A stretch of DNA of 64,000 nucleotides from UBA2357 sp041678045 (lineage in GTDB: Bacteria > Pseudomonadota > Gammaproteobacteria > Burkholderiales > Rhodocyclaceae): positions 4,617 to 68,616 of the forward strand of contig JBAYOV010000015.1 in the NCBI GenBank assembly GCA_041678045.1. Direction: 5' to 3'. Of this stretch, positions 18,161 through 27,266 are shown in pieces (within the stretch, counting starts at the first letter, position 1; each line of letters opens with the position of its first letter). The notes below the pieces were generated by a model that searched no databases, had not been told where the DNA came from, and saw only the letters and a list, made by a program, of their open reading frames with translations. The position numbers and the translations under genes were made by a program.

Positions 18161-20440
18161 TCAGGCAGTGACGACTTCGGTTTCGTCGAATACCAGCTTG
18201 ACCTTGTCGGCATCGTCGAGATCGATGGTGACCCGCCCGCCGTTGGCGAGTCGCCCGAACAGCAGTTCGTCCGCCAGGGCTGCACGGATGGCATCCTGGA
18301 TGAGTCGTGCCATTGGGCGGGCGCCCATGAGCGGATCGAAGCCGTTTCTGGCGAGCCATGCTTTCAGTGCATCGGTGAAGTGCGCTTCGACCTTGCGCTC
18401 GTGCAGTTGCGCTTCAAGTTGCATGAGGAACTTCTCGACCACTTGCTCGATGATCGTGTTGTCCAGAGCATTGAAGGAAATGGTCGCATCCAGCCGGTTG
18501 CGGAACTCCGGCGAAAACATACGCCTGATTTCCGCCATCTCGTCACCGCTTTCACGCCGGGCCGAGAAACCGATCACCGATTTCTGCATGGCTTCGGCGC
18601 CTGCATTGGTGGTCATGATGATGATCACGTTGCGGAAGTCCGATTCGCGCCCGTTGTTGTCGGTCAGCGTGCCGTGGTCCATGACCTGCAGCAGAATGTT
18701 GAAGATGTCCGGGTGAGCCTTTTCGATCTCGTCGAGCAGCAGCACGCAATGCGGTTTCTTGGTGATGGCCTCGGTGAGCAGGCCGCCGTTGTCGAAACCC
18801 ACATAGCCCGGCGGGGCGCCGATCAGGCGGGAGACCGCGTGACGCTCCATGTATTCCGACATGTCGAAGCGCACCAGCTCGATGCCGAGGGTGTAGGCCA
18901 GCTGGCGGGCCACTTCGGTTTTGCCCACACCGGTCGGACCGCTGAACAGAAAGCTGCCGATTGGTTTCTGCGGGTTGCCCAGCCCGGAGCGGGACATCTT
19001 GATGGCCTTTGCGAGCGCTTCGATGGCCGCGTCCTGGCCGAATACCACGTTCTTCAGGTCGCGCTCCAGTGTCTTCAGGGCCGCCTTGTCGTCGTTGGAC
19101 ACCGTGCGGGGCGGGATACGCGCGATCTTGGCAACGATCTCCTCGATCTCGGCCTTGCCAATCGTCTTGCGCTGGCGCGACTTTGGCAGGATGCGCTGGG
19201 CTGCCCCGGCTTCGTCGATCACGTCGATCGCCTTGTCGGGCAGATGACGGTCATTGATGTAGCGGGCGGACAGCTCGGCGGCCGAGCTGAGGGCGGCGGC
19301 TGAATACTTCACGCCGTGATGCTCTTCGAAACGGCTCTTCAGGCCCTTGAGGATTTCCACGGTTTCCGGCACCGAGGGTTCGACGACATCGACCTTCTGG
19401 AAACGGCGGGAGAGGGCGTGATCCTTCTCGAAAATCTGACGGAACTCGTTGTAGGTGGTTGCACCGATGCACTTGAGTTGCCCGGAAGACAGCGCCGGCT
19501 TGAGCAGGTTGGAGGCATCCAGGGTGCCCCCTGAGGCTGCGCCGGCACCGATCAAGGTGTGGATTTCATCGATGAACAGGATCGCATTCTGGGCTTCGCG
19601 CAGTTGCTTGAGCACGGCCTTGAGTCGCTGTTCAAAGTCACCACGGTATTTGGTGCCGGCCAGCAGGGCGCCCATGTCCAGCGCGTACACCTGGGCATCG
19701 CGCAGGATGTCGGGCACCCGGTCCTCGACGATGCGCCGGGCCAGCCCTTCGGCAATCGCGGTCTTGCCCACACCGGCTTCGCCTACCAGCAGCGGGTTGT
19801 TCTTGCGACGACGGCACAGGGTCTGGATGACACGCTCGATTTCCTTGTCACGCCCGATCAGGGGGTCGATCTTGCCGACCAGGGCCTGCTGGTTCAGATT
19901 CTGCGTGAAGTTTTCAAGCGCGCCGGCAGCCTGGGCGGTTTCGCCTTCCTGCTCGCCATGCTCGCCTTCGGTGCGTCCGGCGGCGGGGTTGGGTGCGCGC
20001 TGCGGGGGCGTCTTGGCGATGCCGTGGGAGATGTAGTTCACCACGTCGAGCCGGGAGATGCCCTGTCTCTGCAGGAAATACACCGCATGCGAGTCTTTCT
20101 CGCCAAAGATGGCCACCAGCACGTTGGCTCCGGTCACTTCCTTTTTGCCGGAGGATTGCACATGGAGGATGGCACGCTGGATCACGCGTTGAAAGCCCAG
20201 CGTGGGCTGCGTGTCGATCTCGGCCTCGCCTTCGACCTTGGGTGTGTGCTCGTCGACAAAGGCGGTCAGTTCTGCCCGCAGTTCATCGATGTTGGCTTCA
20301 CATGCACGCAGGACATCGGCGGCCGAAGGGTTGTCGAGCAAGGCAAGCAACAGATGCTCGACGGTGATGAATTCGTGACGCTTCTGTCGCGCTTCGACGA
20401 AGGCCATGTGCAGACTGACTTCAAGTTCCTGCGCGATCAT
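18161..20440 (-). CDS. clpA: ATP-dependent Clp protease ATP-binding subunit ClpA
   Basis: This 759-aa Hsp100 unfoldase partners ClpP and the ClpS adaptor. It has an N-domain (FITVEHLLLALLDN), AAA1 (Walker A GEAGVGKTA; Walker B ILFIDEIHT) and AAA2 (GPTGVGKTEVA; VLLLDEIEKAHPD). The ClpP-docking loop reads IGF instead of the IGL of E. coli. The start chosen, 20440, lies 3 bp past the clpS stop; an extension to 20464 would overlap clpS. Confidence 0.97.
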   Translation of the reverse strand: MIAQELEVSLHMAFVEARQKRHEFITVEHLLLALLDNPSAADVLRACEANIDELRAELTAFVDEHTPKVEGEAEIDTQPTLGFQRVIQRAILHVQSSGKKEVTGANVLVAIFGEKDSHAVYFLQRQGISRLDVVNYISHGIAKTPPQRAPNPAAGRTEGEHGEQEGETAQAAGALENFTQNLNQQALVGKIDPLIGRDKEIERVIQTLCRRRKNNPLLVGEAGVGKTAIAEGLARRIVEDRVPDILRDAQVYALDMGALLAGTKYRGDFEQRLKAVLKQLREAQNAILFIDEIHTLIGAGAASGGTLDASNLLKPALSSGQLKCIGATTYNEFRQIFEKDHALSRRFQKVDVVEPSVPETVEILKGLKSRFEEHHGVKYSAAALSSAAELSARYINDRHLPDKAIDVIDEAGAAQRILPKSRQRKTIGKAEIEEIVAKIARIPPRTVSNDDKAALKTLERDLKNVVFGQDAAIEALAKAIKMSRSGLGNPQKPIGSFLFSGPTGVGKTEVARQLAYTLGIELVRFDMSEYMERHAVSRLIGAPPGYVGFDNGGLLTEAITKKPHCVLLLDEIEKAHPDIFNILLQVMDHGTLTDNNGRESDFRNVIIIMTTNAGAEAMQKSVIGFSARRESGDEMAEIRRMFSPEFRNRLDATISFNALDNTIIEQVVEKFLMQLEAQLHERKVEAHFTDALKAWLARNGFDPLMGARPMARLIQDAIRAALADELLFGRLANGGRVTIDLDDADKVKLVFDETEVVTA

Positions 20441-20442
20441 GC

Positions 20443-20751
20443 TCAGTTTTCCTCCATCACGCATGCCAAAGGGTGCTGGTGCTCACGGGCAAAGGACACG
20501 ACCTGTTCCACTTTGGTCGCTGCGATGTCCTTGGGAAAGACACCACACACCCCTGAGCCTTCCTTGTGCACTTGGAGCATGATCCGCGTAGCCCGTTCGC
20601 GGTCCATGCCAAAAAAACTCTGCAGCACAACCACGACGAACTCCATGGGAGTGAAGTCGTCGTTGAGCAGCAGCACCTTGTAGAGTGGCGGAGGTTGTGT
20701 GCGAGTCCGTTCCGCCTCAAGTAAGAACTCGTCCTGCTTTCGAGTGGCCAT
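20443..20751 (-). CDS. clpS: ATP-dependent Clp protease adaptor ClpS
   Basis: ClpS delivers N-degron substrates to ClpAP. The 102-aa protein has the family core PPLYKVLLLNDDFTPMEFV, the binding-pocket residues in the LLNDD/TPMEFV region and helix MDRERATRIMLQVHKEG. The start at 20751 (MATRKQ) gives the usual length; an ATG three codons upstream (20760) is also possible. It is directly upstream of clpA, the standard arrangement. Confidence 0.95.
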   Translation of the reverse strand: MATRKQDEFLLEAERTRTQPPPLYKVLLLNDDFTPMEFVVVVLQSFFGMDRERATRIMLQVHKEGSGVCGVFPKDIAATKVEQVVSFAREHQHPLACVMEEN

Positions 20752-20760
20752 GAGATTCAT

Positions 20761-21219
20761 TCTAATGAAGTCGGGGCAGAGTGCAATAGAGGCATCGTAA
20801 CGATTGGCTGGGTTTTGGGTGTGGCAAGGGTGAGACACGCATGGGTGGAATGGCGCGTAAACGCAACACTGGCGCAACATCAGGCCTATTGCACTGCACG
20901 ACAGCTGGAATTGCAGTTTGGCTGGCTAAGATACGGATTTATATGCTCAAGCCTGTCAGGGTGATAAGTTGGGTGTTGCAGTGCGGAATGAGGTGTGAGT
21001 GGCGGGGGTTCGGTGCCTCTTCCCCGGGGCTTGACGCTCTTCGAGCAAGTGCGTAAAAACCTTACTTGTGTGGAATGCAAGGTAAATCGCACTGGTGCCG
21101 GGATTCATGGCTGCTCTGGTGGTTCTGGATGCACGGGTCTGGTTTCGCTGCGCTGAGCATTAATGCACATGCGGGGTTGGCCCGTAACAAGACAAGCAAT
21201 TTTGAAGGATTAAGGCAAT
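20761..21219. other. Intergenic region upstream of the cold-shock gene (no gene seen)
   Basis: About 460 bp between the divergent clpS and cold-shock genes. Short open frames here lack ribosome sites and family similarity. The right third contains the likely cold-shock promoter and a leader of roughly 150 nt, as expected for cold-shock mRNAs. Confidence 0.55.
21031..21059 (+). promoter_or_regulatory. Candidate sigma-70 promoter of the cold-shock gene
   Basis: TTGACG (21031-21036), a 17-bp spacer and TAAAAA (21054-21059). Transcription from here would give a leader of about 155 nt before the ATG at 21220, matching the long structured leaders of CspA-type mRNAs. Confidence 0.5.
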
Positions 21220-21423
21220 ATGGCAACTGGTACCGTGAAGTGGTTCAATGATTCCAAGGGCTTCGGTTTCATTACCCCGGACGATGGCAGCGAAGATCTC
21301 TTTGCACACTTTTCCGCGATCAACATGAGCGGCTTCAAGACCCTCAAGGAAGGCGAGAAGGTTTCCTTCGAAGTGACTCAGGGTCCGAAAGGCAAGCAGG
21401 CCTCCAACATCCAGAAGGCCTGA
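21220..21423 (+). CDS. Cold-shock protein, CspA family
   Basis: The 67-aa single cold-shock domain has RNP1 (KGFGFITP) and RNP2 (DLFAHFSAI) RNA-binding motifs and starts with TGTVKWFNDS. It binds single-stranded RNA/DNA and acts as an RNA chaperone in the cytoplasm. The long leader and a strong terminator at 21532 fit a monocistronic csp gene. Which paralogue it is cannot be told. Confidence 0.97.
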   Translation: MATGTVKWFNDSKGFGFITPDDGSEDLFAHFSAINMSGFKTLKEGEKVSFEVTQGPKGKQASNIQKA

Positions 21424-21531
21424 GCCACTGGCTGAATGGCTTGTGCCGCTCCTGTCTGGATGGGCGCAGGCCGGGAAGGTCTGTGTCGTGCATCCCAAGT
21501 CTGATCGATGATCGTCATGGGTGCGCGGCAT

Positions 21532-21567
21532 AAAAAAACCGCAGTACCGAAAGGTCTGCGGTTTTTT
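21532..21567. terminator. Bidirectional intrinsic terminator after the cold-shock gene
   Basis: The stem AAAAACCGCAG / CTGCGGTTTTT around a 12-nt loop has A-run before and U-run after. It serves the cold-shock gene on the plus strand and rpmG on the minus strand. Confidence 0.88.
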
Positions 21568-21620
21568 ACGTCGTGCTTGCAGCAGCTGGGGTGAAGCAGG
21601 CCTGTGCCCGCCTCACGCTT

Positions 21621-21788
21621 TTACTTGAGCTTGACTTCCTTGTACAGGACATGCTTGCGTACGACCGGGTCGTACTTCATGAATTCAAGCTTGTTCGGGG
21701 TGGTACGCTTGTTCTTGGAAGCGGTGTAGAAGTGACCGGTACCAGCGGTCGACTCCAGCTTGATTTTTTCGCGGGCGCCTTTGGCCAT
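21621..21788 (-). CDS. rpmG: 50S ribosomal protein L33
   Basis: This 55-aa gene reads MAKGAREKIKLES, then GTGHFYTASKNKR and ends KHVLYKEVKLK, the L33 pattern. It lacks the zinc cysteines (a C-minus paralogue). It follows rpmB by 43 bp, the conserved rpmB-rpmG pair, and ends before the terminator at 21532. Confidence 0.97.
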   Translation of the reverse strand: MAKGAREKIKLESTAGTGHFYTASKNKRTTPNKLEFMKYDPVVRKHVLYKEVKLK

Positions 21789-21831
21789 GATGATCTCCGT
21801 TCAGTTGCGTCGTTGTTGCGTGGCGGGACGC

Positions 21832-22068
21832 TCAGATCTTCTCGCCGCGGGCGCGAAGTTCGGAAACAACCACGTCGATGCCCTTCTTGTCGATGGTGCG
21901 CAGGGCGGCGTTGGACACGCGCAGACGAATCCAGCGGTTTTCAGCCTCGCTCCAGAACTTGCGGTTTTGCAAGTTCGGCAGGAAGCGACGCTTGGTCTTG
22001 TTGTTGGCGTGGGAAACGTTGTTTCCCACCATCGGTGCTTTACCGGTTACTTGGCAAACGCGAGCCAT
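21832..22068 (-). CDS. rpmB: 50S ribosomal protein L28
   Basis: The 78-aa protein reads MARVCQVTGKAPMVGNNVSH and continues with NKTKRRFLPNLQ and RLRVSNAALRTIDKKG, the L28 pattern. The start at 22068 begins the conserved region; the upstream frame to 22140 is not family sequence. It is first in the rpmB-rpmG operon. Confidence 0.97.
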   Translation of the reverse strand: MARVCQVTGKAPMVGNNVSHANNKTKRRFLPNLQNRKFWSEAENRWIRLRVSNAALRTIDKKGIDVVVSELRARGEKI

Positions 22069-22189
22069 GTGATGCTCCAGGGAAGTCGGATTTTGGAAAA
22101 CCCCGGATGTTACCCCAGCCGCGCGGCGGTGCGCAAGCAATGTCTGTGTTTTTCTTCGGTTTTCCAGCCCTTTTTCCGGGCTGTTTTGC

Positions 22190-22867
22190 TCAGATCAGGC
22201 CGCGCTCTGCGAAGGAGAGTGGAGTGGCATGGGCGGTGACGATGAAATGGTCCAGAACCCTGACGTCGATCAATCCAAGGGCCTCCTTCAGGCTGCGGGT
22301 CAACAGTTCGTCTGCGCCTGAAGGCTCGCGGGCGCCCGAGGGGTGATTGTGGGCCAGAATGACCGAGGCAGCATTGCGCGTGAGTGCCAACTTCACCACT
22401 TCTCGGGGATATACGCTGGTCTGGGTGAGGGTGCCGCGAAACAGTTCGACGGCTTCGATCAGGGCGTTGCGTGCGTCCAGCAGCAGGACGTAGAACACTT
22501 CATGCGGGAGGTTGCCAATTTTCAGGCGCAACCAGTCGCGCACGGTCTGGGGAGAGTCGAACAGGCTACCGCTGTGCATCTGCTCGGAGAGTGCGCGCCG
22601 GGCCAGTTCCATGACGGCCTGCAGTTGGGCATACTTCGCCAGACCCATGCCGGGCAGGCTGGCGAACTCCTGTGGTCCGCTGTTGCACAGGCGGGTGACC
22701 GAGCCGAAGTGTTGCAGCAGGTCGCGGGCCAGATCGACTGCGCTGCGTCCGCGCATGCCCACCCGCAGGAATAGCGCAAGCAACTCCGCGTCGGACAGGG
22801 ACGCAGCGCCGCGTTGCAGCAACTTCTCGCGTGGCCGTTCGCTTTCGGGCCAGTCGGTGATTGCCAT
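22190..22867 (-). CDS. radC: RadC family JAMM/MPN+ domain protein
   Basis: The 225-aa protein has an N-terminal helix-hairpin-helix-like region (LLQRGAASLSDAELLALFLRVG) and a C-terminal JAMM metalloprotease-type motif (HNHPSG...D, near residue 175-187). The historic DNA-repair role is not firmly established. It is divergent from coaBC by 40 bp, which is the usual chromosomal location, so this is the housekeeping copy rather than a mobile-element paralogue. Confidence 0.95.
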   Translation of the reverse strand: MAITDWPESERPREKLLQRGAASLSDAELLALFLRVGMRGRSAVDLARDLLQHFGSVTRLCNSGPQEFASLPGMGLAKYAQLQAVMELARRALSEQMHSGSLFDSPQTVRDWLRLKIGNLPHEVFYVLLLDARNALIEAVELFRGTLTQTSVYPREVVKLALTRNAASVILAHNHPSGAREPSGADELLTRSLKEALGLIDVRVLDHFIVTAHATPLSFAERGLI

Positions 22868-22907
22868 GCCGTGCCTCCGGGGAATTCATAATGGATAAGG
22901 AATTGTC

Positions 22908-24104
22908 ATGAATATGCTGACCGGGCGCAAGCTGGTTCTCGGGGTGAGTGGTGGTGTGGCGGCCTACAAGGCGGCAGAGTTGGTACGCTTGCTGGGCAAG
23001 GCGGGCGCCGACGTGCATGTGGTGCTGACCGAGGCGGGCAGCCGTTTCGTCACGCCGGTGACCTTTCAGGCCTTGTCGGGCAATCCGGTGTGGTCAGACG
23101 TGTGGGATGCACGCATGCCGAACAACATGGCACACATCGATCTGACGCGTGATGCGGATGCCATCCTGATTGCCCCCGCGTCGGCGGATCTGCTCGCGAA
23201 GCTGGTGCATGGGCTGGCCGACGATCTGCTCACCACGGCGTGCCTGGCGCGGGATTGTCCCCTGCTGGTTGCCCCTGCGATGAACCGGCAGATGTGGGAG
23301 CACCCGGCCACTCGCCGCAACCTGCGACAGCTCGCCGAGGATGGGGTGGCGGTGTTCGGGCCCGACAGTGGCGAGCAGGCCTGCGGCGAGAATGGCATGG
23401 GCCGCATGCTGGAGCCGGAATACCTGCTGGAGTCGGTGGTGGCCTTCTTCGAGCCCAAACTGCTGGCCGGACGCAAGGTGGTGCTCACGGCGGGGCCAAC
23501 CTTCGAGGCGATTGACCCGGTGCGGGGTATCACCAACATCAGCTCAGGCAAAATGGGCTATGCGCTGGCGCAGGCCTGCGCACGGGCCGGGGCGCAGGTG
23601 GTGCTGGTGAGTGGTCCGACCGGTCTGCCAGTGCCGCTGGGGGTGGCCCGGGTGCCGGTGAATGGCGCGCTGGAGATGCGCGATGCGGTGATGGCGGCCC
23701 TGCCCGGTGCGGCGGTGTTCATCGGCGTGGCGGCGGTGGCCGATTACCGGCCGCTGGAAGTGGCCAAGCACAAGATCAAGAAGAGCGGGGAGGTGTTGTC
23801 CCTGCAACTCACCCAGAATCCGGACATCATTGCCGAGGTGGCCGGGCTGGAGCAGGCGCCGTTCTGCGTCGGCTTTGCTGCGGAAAGCCGGGATCTGGAC
23901 ACCTATGCCGAGCGCAAGCGACAGGGCAAGCGGCTTGGCATGGTGGTTGGCAACCTCGTGCAGGATGGCATGGGGGGGGATGACAATACGGTGGTGATCT
24001 ACGATGAGCGCGGCCGGCATCCGTTGGTGCGAGCACCCAAGACGGTGATTGCCCGACAGATTGTCAGTCATCTTGCGGCCTGGCTGAATCCGCTCAATCA
24101 ATGA
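22908..24104 (+). CDS. coaBC: Bifunctional phosphopantothenoylcysteine decarboxylase / synthetase
   Basis: CoaBC makes 4'-phosphopantetheine for coenzyme A in two steps. The 398-aa protein has the flavin-binding decarboxylase (GVSGGVAAYKAAEL; PAMNRQMWEHPATRRN; the GSGEQACGENGMGRM-type lid seen as SGEQACGENGMGRM) and the CTP-dependent synthetase (TAGPTFEAIDPVRGITN; SSGKMGYALAQA). It lies 34 bp upstream of dut, a common pair. Confidence 0.97.
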   Translation: MNMLTGRKLVLGVSGGVAAYKAAELVRLLGKAGADVHVVLTEAGSRFVTPVTFQALSGNPVWSDVWDARMPNNMAHIDLTRDADAILIAPASADLLAKLVHGLADDLLTTACLARDCPLLVAPAMNRQMWEHPATRRNLRQLAEDGVAVFGPDSGEQACGENGMGRMLEPEYLLESVVAFFEPKLLAGRKVVLTAGPTFEAIDPVRGITNISSGKMGYALAQACARAGAQVVLVSGPTGLPVPLGVARVPVNGALEMRDAVMAALPGAAVFIGVAAVADYRPLEVAKHKIKKSGEVLSLQLTQNPDIIAEVAGLEQAPFCVGFAAESRDLDTYAERKRQGKRLGMVVGNLVQDGMGGDDNTVVIYDERGRHPLVRAPKTVIARQIVSHLAAWLNPLNQ

Positions 24105-24138
24105 AGATGAAGACAGGACAAGGAAAGGGAGAAGCACG

Positions 24139-24594
24139 ATGCATCGTCGCAGCATGGATGTGAAAATTCTGGACGAGCGCCTGCATGCGCATCCACCGGC
24201 ATATGCCAGTGGTGGGGCGGCAGGGCTCGATTTGCGCGCCTGCGTGGATGCGCCCCTGCACCTGAAGCCGGGCGACACTGCGCTGGTGCCGACCGGGCTT
24301 GCGGTGCATCTTGCCGATCCGGGGCTGGCCGCGATGATTCTTCCCCGCTCGGGTCTGGGGCACAAGCACGGCATCGTGCTGGGCAATCTGGTGGGATTGA
24401 TCGATTCCGACTATCAGGGCCAGCTTTTCGTTTCGGTCTGGAACCGGGGCAAGGCGGCATTCACGGTCGAGCCGATGGAGCGCATCGCGCAGTTGGTGGT
24501 GGTGCCGGTGGTGCAGGTCGAGTTCAACATTGTGGACACGTTCGTGGCGTCCGAGCGGGGCGAGGGGGGGTTTGGCAGCACCGGCAAGCACTGA
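24139..24594 (+). CDS. dut: Deoxyuridine 5'-triphosphate nucleotidohydrolase
   Basis: Dut hydrolyses dUTP to dUMP, keeping uracil out of DNA. The 151-aa trimeric-type enzyme shows motifs 1-5: AAGLDLRA, PRSGLG, GLIDSDYQG, RIAQLVV and GEGGFGSTG (P-loop-like arm). It is co-directional with coaBC with a 34-bp gap. Confidence 0.98.
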   Translation: MHRRSMDVKILDERLHAHPPAYASGGAAGLDLRACVDAPLHLKPGDTALVPTGLAVHLADPGLAAMILPRSGLGHKHGIVLGNLVGLIDSDYQGQLFVSVWNRGKAAFTVEPMERIAQLVVVPVVQVEFNIVDTFVASERGEGGFGSTGKH

Positions 24595-24733
24595 ACGGGT
24601 GCCCGGCGCAAGCGGGTGCAGCACGAAAGCCCATGCGGGTTGTGCTGGAATGTTCAGTAGATAACAGGATTCTGATAATCTTCTGCCAACTGTCTCGTCA
24701 TGCAGGCAGCGTTAAAAGAGAGGAGGGAAGTCG

Positions 24734-25348
24734 ATGATCAAGGGTTCTGCGATTCTGGCGGGCATTGCGCTGGTGTTTTCAGGTGCGGCATGGGCCTCCG
24801 ATCCGCCGGACGTGGATTTGAAGCGGGCGGAGGAAATCAACATGGCGCGTTGTTTCATGTGCCATGGCCCGGAAGGGGAGAGTTCGACCTCGCTGTATCC
24901 CAAGCTGGCCGGTCAGCACTATCAGTACCTGTCCAAGCAGCTGGCGGACTTCAAGGCCGGGCGCCGCAAGAGCGATACCATGAACGACATGGTGCAGGAT
25001 CTGACCGAAGAGGAAATGCTGGCGCTTGGGGTGTTGTTCGAGCACAAGCCCACCCAGCCGGGTGAGAACACCGACCCGGATCTGGTATTGGTGGGGAAAT
25101 TCATCTTCCACCGTGGCAATGAGTTCTCCGAGGTGGCCGCCTGTGCAACCTGCCATGGTCCGCAGGGGCATGGCAGCGCCCAGTTACCGCGCCTGGCCAG
25201 CCAGATTCCGCGCTATACGGAGAACCAGCTGCGTTCCTTCGGCAATCGCGAACGCACCAACGACAACGAGGTGATGCACTCGATCGCCTCGCGTTTGACC
25301 CCGCTGGAGATCAAGGCGGTGGCGGCGTACATCAGCACGCTGGAGTGA
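24734..25348 (+). CDS. Periplasmic dihaem cytochrome c, c4-like
   Basis: The 204-aa protein has a Sec signal peptide (ILAGIALVFSGAAWA) and two CxxCH haem sites (CFMCHG near residue 40 and CATCHG near 138), each followed by a class I cytochrome domain, the architecture of cytochrome c4. It probably shuttles electrons to a terminal oxidase. It converges on fccB, with a terminator between them, so it may receive electrons from sulfide or thiosulfate oxidation; that link is positional. Confidence 0.88.
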   Translation: MIKGSAILAGIALVFSGAAWASDPPDVDLKRAEEINMARCFMCHGPEGESSTSLYPKLAGQHYQYLSKQLADFKAGRRKSDTMNDMVQDLTEEEMLALGVLFEHKPTQPGENTDPDLVLVGKFIFHRGNEFSEVAACATCHGPQGHGSAQLPRLASQIPRYTENQLRSFGNRERTNDNEVMHSIASRLTPLEIKAVAAYISTLE

Positions 25349-25403
25349 GTGGAGTGGGGGGCGGCCTGTATCCGGCGGTATTCCGGGTGCGGCAATGAAA
25401 CAC

Positions 25404-25430
25404 AAAAATGGCGCCATCGGCGCCATTTTT
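25404..25430. terminator. Bidirectional terminator between cytochrome c4-like gene and fccB
   Basis: AAAAATGGCGCC / GGCGCCATTTTT is a 12-bp perfect stem with a short loop, with A-run and U-run on either side, placed between converging genes. Confidence 0.9.
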
Positions 25431-25458
25431 ATTGATGCTGCTGCGGGTGGTGCGGTGC

Positions 25459-26742
25459 TCAGGCGAGCATGTCGGCCCAGATGTTCTGCGCCCAGGACAG
25501 GGCATAGCGGCCTTCCAGCTCGTTGGCCGCCACCGAGACGCCGCCGGAGCCTTCCACCGGCAGGTACGTGGCCTGCTCAGCGTTGTACTGGTGCACCGAG
25601 GCCACATGAATCACATTCTTCTGATCGACGAAGCTGTAGCAGGTATTCATGACCAGCGGGGTTGCGCTGGGCGCCTGGCCGGCCAGCATGTTCAGGATGG
25701 CGGCAACCGCAACCTTGGCATGCTGGTTGGCCATGTGACCGGATTTCGGCATGGTGGGTGCAGGGAAGATCGCGTCGCCGATCACGTGCACATTGGGCGC
25801 CCCCTTGGCTTCCATGGTCATGTAGTTGACGTCCACCCAGCGGCCGTTGATCAGCTCGACGTTCAGGTGGTCGACGATCAGGCCGGCGCGCATCGGCGGA
25901 ATCACATTCACCACATCGCCCTGCACTTCGGAGAAGTCCAGCTCCAGCGTGCGCGTTTCGGCATCCACCGACACCAGCGTGCTGTTCGGGCGGTATTCGA
26001 TGATGTCCTTGTACTGGCCTTCGAATGCGCGGGTGAACAGGGCTTTCTTGGACTGGATGTCCGGATTGGCATCGAGCACGATGACTTTGGAGCCGGGCTT
26101 GTGGTTCTTGAAGTAGTCGGCGACCAGGCAGGCGCGCTCGTAGGGGCCCGGGGGGCAGCGATAGGGGGCCTTGGGGATGTGAATCACATAACTGCCGCCT
26201 GCGGGCATGTCTTCGAGTTGTTTGCGCAGAATGACGGTCTGCGGACCGGCTTTCCAGGCGTGCGGAATGCGCTCTTCGTTGCCGGCCAGTCCGGGTACGT
26301 CATCGACCAGAAAGTCGATGCCGGGCGACATGATGACCCTGTCGTAGCCAATGACTTCGCCGCTGGCCAGGGTGACCTCGCGCTTGTCCACATCGATGCC
26401 GGTGACTTCGCCCTGCACCAGGTTTACGCCCCACTTGTTGCGCAGGTTGTCGTAACTGGTAGTGATGTAGGCCATGTCCTTGATGCCGCCGATCACCAGG
26501 TTGGAAATCGGGCAGGACACGAAGGTCGATTCGCGCTCGATCAGGGTGACCTTGACGCTGCGGTTGCTCCACATGCGCAGGTACTTGGCTGCGGTGGCGC
26601 CGCCATAGCCGCCACCGATGATCACCACATGACCATTGGAGCCAGAGCCGCCAGCGCTGACACAGCCGGACAGGCCGCCCGCAATGCTTGCCCCTGCGGT
26701 GACCGCGCCAACCGACTTGATGAAATTACGTCTGTTCAGCAT
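25459..26742 (-). CDS. fccB: Flavocytochrome c sulfide dehydrogenase, flavoprotein subunit
   Basis: FccB oxidises sulfide in the periplasm, passing electrons through covalent FAD to FccA. The 427-aa protein has a twin-arginine signal (NRRNFIKSVG) with GCVSAGG, the FAD-binding GGGYGGATAAKYL, redox-active cysteines in SCPISNL and NTCYSF, and VIGDAI. The ATG at 26742 follows AGGGGGAG. It lies 13 bp after fccA. The ORF frame extends to 26784, but the signal peptide supports 26742. Confidence 0.93.
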   Translation of the reverse strand: MLNRRNFIKSVGAVTAGASIAGGLSGCVSAGGSGSNGHVVIIGGGYGGATAAKYLRMWSNRSVKVTLIERESTFVSCPISNLVIGGIKDMAYITTSYDNLRNKWGVNLVQGEVTGIDVDKREVTLASGEVIGYDRVIMSPGIDFLVDDVPGLAGNEERIPHAWKAGPQTVILRKQLEDMPAGGSYVIHIPKAPYRCPPGPYERACLVADYFKNHKPGSKVIVLDANPDIQSKKALFTRAFEGQYKDIIEYRPNSTLVSVDAETRTLELDFSEVQGDVVNVIPPMRAGLIVDHLNVELINGRWVDVNYMTMEAKGAPNVHVIGDAIFPAPTMPKSGHMANQHAKVAVAAILNMLAGQAPSATPLVMNTCYSFVDQKNVIHVASVHQYNAEQATYLPVEGSGGVSVAANELEGRYALSWAQNIWADMLA

Positions 26743-26755
26743 CGTGTTCTCCCCC

Positions 26756-27055
26756 TTACTTCTGTGCCGCGAAATAGTCAGCAATCAGTTTGATCTGCTC
26801 TTCGGTGTAGCCCTTGGATATTTGGTGCATGATGGTGGCCGGCTTGTCGCCCGACCGGAATTCCATCACCGTGCGCACGATCTTCTCTGCAGACTCTCCG
26901 GCCAGGCTGTCGGCGCCGGCGATCGCATGGCCGTTGGTGCCATGACAGTTGGCGCAGGTGGCTGCCAGGTTGCGCCCCAGATTGGCGTCCTGCGCCTGCG
27001 CGGTGCCCATTGCGGACAGCGCCAGCAGCGCGGCGAGTGTCGTTCTCATCTTCAC
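26756..27055 (-). CDS. fccA: Flavocytochrome c sulfide dehydrogenase, monohaem cytochrome subunit
   Basis: The 99-aa protein has a signal peptide (LAALLALSAMGTAQA) and one CxxCH site (CANCHGTNGH), so it is the short monohaem form rather than the dihaem FccA of purple sulfur bacteria. The GTG at 27055 is preferred because GGAG lies seven bases upstream; an ATG two codons later (27049) is the alternative. It pairs with fccB and is divergent from the ArsR-type regulator. Confidence 0.88.
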   Translation of the reverse strand: MKMRTTLAALLALSAMGTAQAQDANLGRNLAATCANCHGTNGHAIAGADSLAGESAEKIVRTVMEFRSGDKPATIMHQISKGYTEEQIKLIADYFAAQK

Positions 27056-27266
27056 GGCGAATCTCCTCTCCTTTCGATACGTTGTAAATGCCATACGGAC
27101 CCCGCCGCCACGGCAGGACAGCAGTGGATGCGAGCATCGGGCTGCACGCACGGCCCTTAAAGTCGCGTCCGCGAGGCGCAGTATAGCCCATGAAAGCCGC
27201 ATGGAATCAAGCGTTCAGCCGAACATCGGGAGGTTTGGCGATGGCGCGGTGCACAAATATAAGTTC

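Noticed and set aside
25408..26793. 461-aa plus-strand open frame opposite fccB
   Set aside because: The FccB reading on the other strand has a Tat signal, FAD motif and cysteines; the long antisense frame is a codon-bias artefact.
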